NCBI RefSeq assembly: GCF_000485595.1
Contig: NW_014577263.1
Location: 127,821 to 155,320, forward strand
Origin: Priapulus caudatus
Taxonomy: Eukaryota; Priapulida; Priapulimorpha; Priapulimorphida; Priapulidae
DNA length: 27,500 bases
Direction: 5' to 3'
Part shown: positions 19,467 through 27,500 of the stretch, piece after piece
Layout of the letters: each line of letters begins with the position of its first letter
Numbering within the stretch: position 1 is the stretch's first letter
Program-made: the position numbers and the translations under genes
Notes under the pieces: model-generated
The model's input: the letters and a program-made list of their open reading frames with translations, nothing else
Database searches by the model: none
Told to the model about the DNA's origin: nothing

Positions 19467-20685
19467 AGAGAAAATGAGAGCGGGCGAGAGAGAGAGATGA
19501 AGAGAGAGAGAATCTAAAACACTCAAAATTTATAGAACATCAGAACTCAAATTTCCTCTCATATAAAAATCAGCAACAATATTAGGACACAGGTGAGAAC
19601 TCCATTCTATCAACCCCTCCTCCCCACGCGCGAGCTTGCAATGGCGTCCCACGCGTTACCGTTCTGCGGTGGTGGGGAGAGTTCGGCTAGCCAGTCCTCT
19701 GTTTCCTCCTCCGCGCGATCCTCGTCCTCCTCCTCCTCGAGCCCCGTCGCAGTCTCACTGTGTGTGTCCTCCTGCGAGAGAAGCCATGCTGGTTCGTTAA
19801 CACTACATACCGTCAATATTCAGCCACTGGCGCCCGCGGTGGCGGCGCGGCCTCGGGCGAGGAGGCTTCTGGTGCCGGGAGACACTCTCCTCGGTGCACC
19901 GTGATCAGACACCCGGCCTCGTCTGCACAATGGCCAGCAAGTAGGCAACATATAGATCCCTCACCCCTACAGCAACAGGCACCTACCTTCTTAACACTGT
20001 CATGCCCAATCGCAACAGGCACCTACCTTTATTTACACTGTCTCTCTGCCATAGCAACAGGCAGCCAACCTTACTTAACAACTGTCACTCCATAGCAACA
20101 GGCACCCTACTTACTATAACACCATGTTACAACTGTCACTACATTACAACAGGCCACGCTAACTTACTTAACTACTGTTACACTGTCACTACCAATAGCA
20201 ACCGGCCAGCAATCCTTACTTAAGCACTGTATGGCCCATAAGCACAGGCTCCTACCTTACTTAACACTGTCACTCCCATAGCAACAGGCAGCAACCTTAC
20301 TTAACACAGTTACACTGTCACTCCCATAGCAACAGTCAGCAACCACAGTGTAGTCACCCACATAGCAACAAGCACCTAGCTCGTCATCTAACAGGTCTCC
20401 CATAGCAACAAGGCAGCTGCTACCTCGACACCGACGTCCCCCATAGCAACAGGCACCTAGCTCGTCATCAACGTCTCCCATAGCAACAGGCACCTACCAC
20501 AACACCCACACCCCTATAGCAACAAGCAGGCAGCTACCTCGACACCAACGTCCCCATGGCGTGTGCAAGAAGGTCTGAAGTCTGGATCGGTCCCTGGCTG
20601 CTTTCCTCATCGTGAAGGTCCATCACGTTAATCTCCGCCTCATCCTCTGACGAGCTCACTGCTTCTCCGAATATGTCCGATATCG
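18357..20685 (-). CDS. TAF7: TAF7 exons 7-11: acidic linker and C-terminal coiled coil
   Basis: Exon 7 (20685-20546) reads ISDIFGEAVSSSEDEAEIN, parallel to human REIFNDLSSSSEDEDE. Exon 8 (19771-19660) is strongly acidic (EEEEDEDRAEEETEDWL). Exon 9 (19104-18986) reads ELQKRVDDVGHQLVGVKDRR and QQLQIETIDNEALR, exon 10 (18788-18729) QRLQQTLEQLTEEEKVKQDE and exon 11 (18422-18357) YDQASEMLRNEEEESFLRGV plus Ser and TAG. The Leu/Ile heptads of exons 9-11 match the C-terminal coiled coil of TAF7. The exon 7 donor (TTG|GTGTCG) was picked because it alone keeps phase 0, and its sequence recurs in the adjacent minisatellite. Confidence 0.9.
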
Positions 20686-23600
20686 CTGCAAGTAACACAC
20701 TCGTTATATTGTTCACCGCCCACGCGCAGACATTCAGCTCAATATATTATATATATATATATATATATATACATATATATTTATATATAATAATAGTTAG
20801 CTCAAGAAGCTAATAAATACCTAAGAGTTGTACCAACGGAAAAACGGGAAAATAGTGCTTTATTTCAGCGACAACCTTATTCTACTTTGCCTGCGAGTCA
20901 TATAATTTCATGTATTTGCATTAGCAGAAATTCTTTGCTCTCATAAAACAAGACCAAGCCGTTGTCAATACGCATACTCGCTAGGCGGGGCGAGGGGAGA
21001 TAACGCTCCTAAACTCCCCTCCCAACATGCGCAAATCGTCACATCGTAATACACTTCTGTCCGTATCCTTCACGCGGAAGCGTTTGCTTCGTGCGAGTTT
21101 CTCGGATTTTTCCGCCACACTAAATTTTATGAATGATTTTCGGGTGCAGGTGCAGGGTGGAGTGATTCGGGGCATCGCCTATGCCCTTATCTCCCATTCT
21201 TTTCTAGCACGGCTACATGCCCGTCATGATGGAGCCCGCAATGTTTTTTTAATTAAGTCTTTACAAGCGCTGCTAGTAAGAGTTACCAAATTTGGCATGT
21301 GACAAATTATCAGCGGCTCGCAGAGCGTGACGGAAACCGATAGCCGAAATGCTTAAGACGCGTGAAGGATACGGACAGAAGTGAACTTCGAGTCGACCGT
21401 TTGGCATGTGGGAGGGGAGGTTTAGGAGGCCAATATCTTCGCCTAGGAGTATCGTATTGACAAGACGTTGGGTCTTGTTTTAGAGAGCAAAGATTCTGCT
21501 TAATGCATATCATAAAAATTATTTTAGACTCGCCAGGCAAAGTAGAATACCATCAATCGTCGTGAAATAGCACTATTTTCCCGTTTTTTCCGTTGTACAC
21601 TCTTAGGTATTTATTAGCTCTTGATTAGACATATATAATATTATAATATTACACCTACTAAAAACCGCAATGAAGCTTCATTACTATGTGCCCCAATGAC
21701 TGGAAGGATTGAGATGTTTGCCGAAGATCGTGCTTCATTATTAAAACCTGTGGTGAAGATAGTACTACTCAACGCTAACTTTGACTAGCTGATATTGTCG
21801 GGAACAGTAGACTAGAGGTGATGACTCGAGTAAAATATAAAAGCATTAAAACATCACGTTCATTCCAGCAACGCAAGCTCACGTAAGATAACAACCACAT
21901 AACAAACCCGAGTACACAAGGATGCGCGAACAAATCGCATCGAATCAAAGCAAATCATCTCCTCACGACATCCAACATCTCTTCCAACTCCGTTCCATCG
22001 CTCACCGACGTCTAGTAGGTTGGCTTTGGATGCTTTCGGCGACAGCGTGATGATGTTCGTCGTTTCGCCGGTAGATATGGGCATGCTCTCCTTCTTGTCG
22101 CTGTCCTCCGTCACCACCTCCCAGCGCACCTTCACAGCCTCATTGTCCAGCTTGAAGAGAGCCTTCACTTCCTTCTCCACGTCCGGCTGTTCGATGTACT
22201 GCAACACGCAAACACGCAGAGGCGATATATGAAAACCGAGTGTAAAGAACCATAAACGCTCATTCAAATTAGCCATAGGTAGTGTATATATTATGTCATA
22301 TATACTGTAAAATCCTTTTTTTCGTGGGGTTCTAATTTTCGTGGATTTCGTGGGTCCATCAATACACGAATTTATGTACCTAACGAAATATTATGTACAT
22401 ATGTCAATTGCCGGTTCCGGAGTGGAGGCCACGAATTTAAGAACCCGCGAACATATATTTTTTATTGAAAACACGAAAATTGGAACCCACGAAAATAAGT
22501 GACTTTACAGTATGTTTGTTCGTGATAGATGGTTGCTAGATACGCGAAGTGAATTCGCTATGTGTTCAATACCTTCTTCCTCGCAGTCTTTCTGAATCGT
22601 CTCTTCCTGACATTCTTCAGTGGTGGCGTGACTAAGAAATAGACAAACATTCACACCTGAATATACCTGCTAGCAACTGCTATGTCAGCAATCTCAATGT
22701 GAAAGTGAAAGTTATGTCGGCAGCAATTTGTTAACGATATCATAACCCCTCGCAATTCCTGATTACCTTATATCAAACATGCCATGTCAAACATACCAAG
22801 TTTCACTGTTAGGGTTTGTGGATTAACGTGCATTTTGAGCCCAGCAGTCACTAATTAGGAACAGCCTTTAATTAGCTTAATTTATTCCAAACTCAACAAA
22901 CCCTTTTCGCTGTAAAACAATGGTCAGATAGATGTAGGTAGGATGTGTGTGAGTGATACTTACTACCGTGGTTCCAGAGATATTTTTTATCCTCTTTCTT
23001 TTTATCGCGCTTCCTTCCCGTACCATCCTCATCTTGACTGCTCTGATCAAATGTCTCTTTACATATCACCATCTACGATGTACAAAAGTTCTCACAGCAA
23101 CAAAGCAAATCTCTATAGGTCTCCTATTTCATGTGGTGAACGATTCCAGATTTACACAAATTTGCAGTATTCTACGCTAATAGTTATATTATGACGTTAT
23201 CAAGAGCTAATAAACACCTAGAGTGTACAACGGACAAAGACGGGAAATAGTGCTATTTCACGGCACACAATATTATTCTCTTTGCTGCGAGACTAGTAAT
23301 AATTTAGTCTCAATTTCAGAGCTCCAGCGCGACGGAAAGATTGATCCAACCCGCAAAAGGCGAGACGGATAGTGAATATTGTGGTATGCAAGGCTTGTGG
23401 GAAGCATGTTACGCTCAATATCGCCCGATAGGAGTATGTATAGCAGGCGGTTGAGTTTATTTTTAGAGAGCCAAAATGTCTGCTAACGCAAATACCATGA
23501 ACTGGTTGAACGCATACAAGTAGAATAATATTGACCGTGAATAGCACTATTTCCCGTTGTACACTCTAGGTATTATTAGCTCTTGAGTAAATTTATTATA

Positions 23601-25223
23601 TGTTCTGAAGGATATCGTATGGAAATTGATATCGCGCTCTTTTGATTTTTACTATGCCATATAGTCCGAAAGAACATTAGACTTAGCCCACAATGAGCGA
23701 CGTTAGCGGTGAGGTTATTACTCCGATTCAGCACGAAGGAGGACAGGTGACATAATTACGCGCACAGCGCAGTACACGTCAAGATCGAATATCGGTTATT
23801 AGTCTATGCACGTCGTAATTCTGTAGTGACTCCCTGGCGTATATTCTCTATTTAATAATCTGTTTAAATAACTTGAAGGAATGGTCTAAGCACCTACCTA
23901 AGTACCACATGCAAGCCTGGATCAGGTCATGCGGGACTATGAACCTGGTAGTGGGTCTGAAATGGGGATACCTGACCAAATGTAGCCGTTTGTAGATGGG
24001 TTTTCCTATCGAGGGTTCTTGTGTTTCTCGTATGTACACGGCAATAGCGACCGCTTGCAAGAGAACAAATGCCAAGCATTAAACAAGGACATTGGATTCA
24101 CTTTGCACGACGACTCGGTCATTCTTTTCCACGACACCACGCACGCACGCACACACACAACACAAGCCACCACACGCAAAAACACACACCCACACAACAC
24201 ACCTTTCAAAACAGCAATACATGGGGACGAGCCTAAGAATACGACGTTTACTCCGTTTAAGCGACACAGTGGTTGTGTTCGCGGAAATCGTCGAACGGGG
24301 AATGCACCTTGGCAGAGAAGACCATGCCATCGAACCTGACCGTTCCGTTTCTCATGTCCGGCTGAAGCTCTATCGACATTCTGTCCTTCAGGTTCATGGC
24401 TCCGGACTGGACAGCTCTGCGCAGCTGCTGGGCCGCTCCCTAAACACACGAGAAAAGTTCACGTATACATACTTTATAGAATCCAATCATATCGAAATCT
24501 CTGGTGTACGGGCAGACGTGTGGTACATTAAATTCATAACTTTTGACACCAACACCGAGTGGAGTGGACACGTAACATTGTTTATTTTTGGGGAACATAT
24601 CTGATCATATTACTAGTACTAACAATAAGCAATAACTTGTTTTTATCACTTGGGTGGTGACAATGCTTTTTAATGCCTTATCTTGACTCAGTGACTGATG
24701 TAGACTCGAATTATGAATGAAATAATTTGACAAAAACAAAGCCAAGGGTCACTGCCGCTCATAGGGTCTATGTCCCAGGGTACTGCGAAACGTACCGGTA
24801 GGTACGGCCCGGATTATAAGCAGAAACGTACCCTGGGCTACGCGTACGATATATACCGGAAGTACGCGTCGTAACTATCTGATATTGGTTTAGGTTAGTG
24901 TCTGATGAGTAGGCGATCCCTTAGGACTATGTTTGTGACGTAGTGCGAGGGTACGGTTCCGGTTATATTAGATGTACCAGCGGATAATAAATCACGTTGT
25001 TTATATGCTCTGGTACCAGGGTACGTTCTGGCAGTACCCTGGGGGACATAGACCCTCTCAGCGTCACTGCCATGCCCATGTGCATCATTTGCACCATACA
25101 GGCATACTAAGCTAGCGCCAGCCGATCACTTACCAGAGGAAGTCGGAGTATGAACTGACTCTCAAGCTCAAATACATCCTCCCTTTTTTTGAATTTGTCA
25201 AGGGAATGTGTTGGCTTAAACAT
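18357..25223 (-). CDS. TAF7: TFIID subunit 7 (TAF7), 11 coding exons
   Basis: TAF7 is a TFIID subunit that binds TAF1, restrains its acetyltransferase activity and leaves the preinitiation complex as transcription starts. Minus-strand exons in order: 25223-25134, 24439-24308, 24053-23972, 23072-22964, 22631-22573, 22198-22006, 20685-20546, 19771-19660, 19104-18986, 18788-18729, 18422-18357 (TAG). All have GT donors and AG acceptors with matching phases, except exon 3, which has one extra base. The total is about 386 codons; human TAF7 is 349. Diagnostic motifs: FELESQFILRLP at 18-29, RRAVQSG and NLKDRMSIELQPD in exon 2, YLWNHG then NVRKRRFRKTARKK, YIEQPDVEKEVK at 158-169, an acidic stretch and a C-terminal coiled coil. 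The boundary of exon 7 at its donor is the least certain. Tail-to-tail with EXOC1. Confidence 0.96.
18593..18658. repeat. (TTGA)n microsatellite
   Basis: Degenerate ATTGATTGATTAATTAATTG run in the last TAF7 intron. Confidence 0.9.
19285..19510. repeat. (GA)n microsatellite in TAF7 intron 8
   Basis: More than 80 bases of pure GA followed by interrupted GA blocks. The long frames on both strands come from the dinucleotide. Confidence 0.96.
19960..20555. repeat. About 40-bp minisatellite reaching TAF7 exon 7
   Basis: Units built on CCATAGCAACAGGCACCTAC then CTTACTTAACACTGTCACT fill TAF7 intron 7. From 20390 onward units change to CAACAGGCAGCTACCTCGAC and ACCAACGTCCC, which includes the exon 7 splice donor (antisense). 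Scattered single-base differences suggest imperfect sequence. Confidence 0.9.
20742..20795. repeat. (AT)n microsatellite
   Basis: Alternating TA tract adjoining the left end of the foldback element. Confidence 0.95.
20802..21624. mobile_element. Foldback/MITE-like element, long copy
   Basis: The ends are inverted repeats: left TCAAGAAGCTAATAAATACC, right GGTATTTATTAGCTCTTGA. The arms are about 270 bases each; for example CACTTCTGTCCGTATCCTTC at about 21052 pairs with its complement near 21365-21385, and the GGGAGGGGAG/CTCCCCTCCC blocks also pair. The interior of about 280 bases has no transposase. TTAG occurs at both edges, a possible target duplication. It lies in TAF7 intron 6. Confidence 0.85.
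22006..22198 (-). CDS. TAF7: TAF7 exon 6
   Basis: This 193-base exon (64 codons plus one base) opens YIEQPDVEKEVKALF and continues AVKVRWEVVTEDSDKKE, matching the human YIESPDVEKEVK...VSTRWEIIAED block, the most diagnostic TAF7 signature. It ends ITLSPKASKANLLDV, a serine/threonine-rich linker. The acceptor is GTGTTGCAG and the donor G|GTGAGC; the split Ala codon is completed by exon 7. Confidence 0.96.
22303..22512. mobile_element. 210-bp MITE with TACTGTAAA ends
   Basis: The left end TACTGTAAAATCC is followed by TTTTTTCGTGGGGTTCTAAT; the right end is the imperfect reverse complement, with ATTGGAACCCACGAAAATAA followed by GACTTTACAGTA. Arms are about 45 bases. Flanking TA fits a Tc1/mariner-type target. 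It sits 60 bases from the TAF7 exon 5 donor. Confidence 0.85.
22573..25223 (-). CDS. TAF7: TAF7 exons 1-5: TAFII55 N-terminal domain
   Basis: Residues 1-157. Exon 1 (25223-25134) starts MFKPTHSLDKFKKRED and ends in the FILRLPL strand. Exon 2 (24439-24308) reads GAAQQLRRAVQSG, NLKDRMSIELQPDMRNGTVR and ends FSAK at a GTGCAT donor. Exon 3 (24053-23972) is frameshifted. Exon 4 (23072-22964) has a charged Lys/Asp-rich linker (RKRDKKKEDKKYLWNHG) and donor A|GTAAGT. Exon 5 (22631-22573) ends in the very basic LKNVRKRRFRKTARKK. This is the TAFII55 N-terminal domain (Pfam TAFII55_N), which wraps around TAF1 in known structures. The start of exon 4 (after ATCGTAG) was chosen because it joins in phase and continues the QM-V motif. 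Confidence 0.93.
23200..23586. mobile_element. Foldback/MITE-like element, short copy
   Basis: Ends TCAAGAGCTAATAAACACCT and AGGTATTATTAGCTCTTGA, then GTGTACAACGG and AAATAGTGCTATTTC blocks, as in 20802-21624. The right arm also shares CGATAGGAGTATG-like and TTTTTAGAGAGC text with the long copy. There is no coding capacity. It lies in TAF7 intron 3. Confidence 0.85.
23972..24053 (-). CDS. TAF7: TAF7 exon 3 with local indels
   Basis: Two frames each carry half of the expected segment. The 5' half reads RSLLPCTYEKHK, matching the human LVDLPC...ESLK region. After one surplus A near 24019, the other frame reads TLDRKTHLQTATFGQ, matching TIDKKTFYKTADICQ. The exon is 82 bases where 81 would keep phase, and has acceptor TTGCAAG and donor GTATCC. 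The mismatches in KTHLQTATFG would shrink further if two or three more compensating single-base gains and losses were allowed, the signature of uncorrected long-read sequence rather than of selection. Confidence 0.8.
24763..25056. mobile_element. 294-bp TIR element in TAF7 intron 1
   Basis: Left AGGGTCTATGTCCCAGGGTA and right TACCCTGGGGGACATAGACC plus CT are inverted repeats of about 34 bases, allowing a 2-base gap. CTCA flanks both ends, a possible 4-bp target duplication. The interior is rich in GTACC/GGTAC blocks and lacks any frame for a transposase. Confidence 0.85.
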
Positions 25224-25660
25224 CACGAGTTGTAATACTTGTAGTTACACAAACAACCGAACAAACTCCAAAATTACAATTTACAAAGTAGACAGTAGGT
25301 CCTAGTCAGTACTGACGGCTGAGAAGACTGACGGAGTAGACTGAGAAGTACTGAAAAATCACTGAACCAAGCAATTCTGCACCAGTAAAGACATATATAA
25401 TGATATCTTGCTATGGTTCGAGTAGAACCATCAACAATCTACAATAGTCTCGGTTGTAGCATTCAATGATTCATAGAAATAATAGAAATTAGTGGAAATG
25501 AACAGGATACAGTTTCGTGTAAAATCAGTAGATTTCTGTGCTATCGTAGCGCCATCTGTGGGCTAACAACACAATCTACGCGCGGCAACAATCATGTATT
25601 CCAACAAACGTTTTTTCTATTATTACTACTTATAGAGTATATATTATCTAGAAGTAAGTA
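25224..25660 (-). promoter_or_regulatory. Likely TAF7 5' flank
   Basis: Unique sequence upstream of the TAF7 ATG. AGCGCCATCTGTGGG (25548-25562) resembles the reverse complement of the CTCF consensus. GACTGACGG/CTGAGAAG repeats occur at 25310-25360. No start site can be proved. Confidence 0.35.
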
Positions 25661-26401
25661 AGTCATTACGCTGCTAAATCTCGCGTCTGTTGACCTATGC
25701 GTCTATGTTCTTTGTATTTTACTAATGTTTTATTATGGATTATTTTATTACCATATCACATTCTTACGTACATATGCTTCCAGGAGTTAATGAGACCAAA
25801 ATTTTTTGTCATATAACGGTATACTTGATATAGTAATATATATAAATAGTTTAGATAGTATCAAGTACTTGAGCAGATAAGGCGTTGGCTGTTATGTCAG
25901 CGCAAGTGAACGACGGCCCGCTTGTCTGCGGCGGATGAAATTAAGGACGACATTATTTTATTCAAGCATTGATATCTTTGTGCGGATTAAGAAACGACCG
26001 TTTTGGCTGCTACTATACTGTCTGGAGTTGAACACTGTTCGCTACGTTACGAGCGTGCAGGAAGCTTTCAATAATATATATGCCTAAATAAATACGAAAT
26101 TTATATATTAATAGTTGTTCCAGTGTGCAGCAGTAGCGTGCCCGGCAGCCATCCGTGTGTTTTGCAGTATGTGATTTGAGTTTTACAGGAAATTGCAATA
26201 ATAGGGTGAAAGAGAGGTAGAGAAAAATTATGACTTATGGTAGTAAATAGATTTCGTATTTATTTTAGCATTATTTTTATTTGAAACGTCCAGGTGTCCT
26301 GTGAGGGTACATGAATCGTAGAACATCCGATACTGACTTTCAGCGTAACGACAGATATATGATAAACCGCACGCTCTGCGGCGCTTTGACACGTACGATG
26401 T
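25661..26401. other. AT-rich intergenic sequence, nothing recognised
   Basis: Unique AT-rich sequence without convincing frames or repeats beyond short AT runs. Two antisense AATAAA hexamers lie at 26259-26281. Confidence 0.4.
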
Positions 26402-26545
26402 TTATGTTGTGTTTAATGCGACAATAAAATCTACTAGCTTCTCGTGTCCTTGAGATTCTTTATCCGCGATCGTGATCGTTCTGCACCCATGCCTCCCTTT
26501 CACACTGGACATGCGCTCTATCCTTGAGCCGTTCTTAGCAGCACT
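26402..26545 (-). CDS. Small minus-strand frame followed by AATAAA, doubtful
   Basis: From an ATG at 26545 a 47-codon frame, in register with the exon candidate above but separated by a TGA, ends in TAA at 26404-26402. Antisense AATAAA signals follow at 26276-26281 and 26259-26264. It could be a last exon or pure chance. Confidence 0.15.
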   Translation of the reverse strand, partial: SAAKNGSRIERMSSVKGRHGCRTITIADKESQGHEKLVDFIVALNTT

Positions 26546-26557
26546 CATTCAACCCAC

Positions 26558-26635
26558 CTTCTCGCAAAATGTTCTGAAACTGATGTTTTTATCAGATGTT
26601 TGTCCTGGTTTGCTTGTGCCCAAAGAGGATGATGC
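26558..26635 (-). CDS. Possible internal exon of an unidentified minus-strand gene
   Basis: A 26-codon frame starts after acceptor ACTCACAG and ends at AAG|GTGGGT, reading ASSSLGTSKPGQTSDK then NISFRTFCEK. I do not recognise the protein. If real, its 5' exons lie beyond 27500 or are hidden in the repeat-rich stretch. Chance is a serious alternative. Confidence 0.25.
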
Positions 26636-26649
26636 CTGTGAGTAGCTTT

Positions 26650-26850
26650 TAGATGTGTGTGTGCTGCGGCGTAGTGTGCGTAGTGAATGCGTACGTGCGT
26701 GCGTGCCGTTCGTTGTGTGTGCATGTGTGTGTGTGTGGTGTGTCTGTGTGTGTGCAGCTGTGTGCGTCGTGCCGTGCGTGCGTGTCTGCGCGCGCCGTGC
26801 CATGGTGTGTACCCGACATGGTGTGTGCGTGCGTGGGTGCGGTGCGTTGC
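26650..26850. repeat. GT/GC-rich degenerate microsatellite
   Basis: TGTGTG and CGTGCGTG blocks. The several overlapping Cys/Val-rich frames arise from GTG and TGC repeats. Confidence 0.85.
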
Positions 26851-27081
26851 GTTTGTTTTTAGCGTGTTGTTTGTTGTGCTGTTTTCTAAGTTTCAAGCGC
26901 GTCCGTTCTGTCGTGCGGTGGGCATGTGATGTTTTTTGGATCTGTGGTTCGTGCATGCGCTGTGTGTTAGTGGTGCGTGCGTGCGTGGAGTCAGTTATTA
27001 AAGTGCATGAGATGGTTATTATATCGGCGATTGCGTTTACAAGGTACTTAACAATCAATAGCCACCTGACCGCGTTGTTGT

Positions 27082-27215
27082 TGTCTGCTGCTGCTGCTAT
27101 TATTTATATACTACTGACTCCCTGCTACTCGCAGCTGCTGGCTTGCTTATACTACTCTATTGCTGCTACTGCTACTGCTGCTGCTGCTAATGCTACTGTT
27201 GCTTATACTGCTTAC
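27082..27215. repeat. (GCT)n degenerate microsatellite
   Basis: GCTGCTGCT, GCTACT and TATACT triplets. Confidence 0.85.
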
Positions 27216-27374
27216 TGTTGCTACTGGCTGCTCATGTTGTTCGTGCTAATGCGCTACTAAGCGCGAAAAAAAAGGGGGGCGGGGCGCGCTGCACACACCT
27301 GGTCGCAACCTGTGTGACGTATATATTTCGTTGCCACGTGCGACAGCTCTATCATCGTCACCACGTATATACTG

Positions 27375-27445
27375 TGTGGTGTGTGTGAAAGTGATGTGTG
27401 TGTGTGATCTGTTGTGTGTTGTGTGTGTGTGGTGAGTGTGTGTGT
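27375..27445. repeat. (GT)n microsatellite
   Basis: TGTGTG run with GTGTGGTG interruptions near the window end. The last 40 bases contain open frames on both strands that cannot be assigned. Confidence 0.9.
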
Positions 27446-27500
27446 CTGCTATGCCATCGTAGGCGGGCCTGGATTTGACTCATTCACCGAAACTTCGATC

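Noticed and set aside
19960..20540. Regular direct repeats resembling a CRISPR array
   Set aside because: The whole unit of about 40 bases repeats, including the stretches between CAACAGGCA blocks, so it is an intronic minisatellite.
20981..21302. Coding frames within the long foldback element
   Set aside because: They lie in the inverted arms and interior, have no transposase motif and are mirrored between strands.
24079..24449. Alternative minus-strand frames over TAF7 exon 2
   Set aside because: Only the GAAQQLRRAVQSG frame matches TAF7; the others are shadows that run through intron 2.
26546..26551. TGA as a selenocysteine or readthrough codon
   Set aside because: Short frames on each side are expected by chance and no stem-loop or family match supports recoding.
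26653..27260. 201-codon Cys/Val-rich + frame
   Set aside because: Explained by GTG, TGC and GCT repeats; other frames over the same stretch are also open.

Overview
This is metazoan nuclear DNA: two interrupted housekeeping genes arranged tail to tail, with dense microsatellites, minisatellites and terminal-inverted-repeat elements in their introns and flanks. The exon-rich genes, GT-AG splice sites and repeat load suggest a bilaterian invertebrate, probably marine, but I cannot fix the phylum.

Layout. 1-3660 is repeat-rich flank with no recognisable gene. 3664-5389 is a satellite followed by three intact exocyst exons (exons 11-13 of EXOC1) that lie, out of order, upstream of the EXOC1 start codon. 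5661-16677 (+) is EXOC1/Sec3, the exocyst subunit that marks plasma-membrane sites for vesicle tethering. I can place 20 coding exons. In their proper position exons 11-13 (10875-12629) are present only as an indel-ridden copy. Taking the intact upstream versions, and allowing one base missing at exon 10, the exons add up in phase to 853 codons, close to the usual animal length. 16678-18356 is the shared 3' flank. 18357-25223 (-) is TAF7, the TFIID subunit, in 11 coding exons totalling about 386 codons, with one frameshifted exon. 25224-27500 is the TAF7 5' flank, then GT- and GCT-rich repeats and weak evidence for an unidentified minus-strand gene.

The two genes are not functionally linked; they are simply neighbours. 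I found no CRISPR array, operon, tRNA/rRNA or obvious new defence or biosynthetic system. The most informative oddities are (a) the displaced duplicate of EXOC1 exons 11-13, (b) patches of probable uncorrected long-read sequence that break exons of both genes next to tandem repeats, (c) a decayed tandem duplicate of the start of EXOC1 exon 19, (d) a 3'-UTR minisatellite carrying seven CACGTG boxes alternating with TACGTCA boxes, (e) a family of foldback elements inside TAF7 with a possible minimal relative inside EXOC1, and (f) a minisatellite that has copied a TAF7 splice-donor sequence. Exon calls rest on remembered similarity to vertebrate EXOC1 and TAF7 plus splice sites and phase; no search was run.
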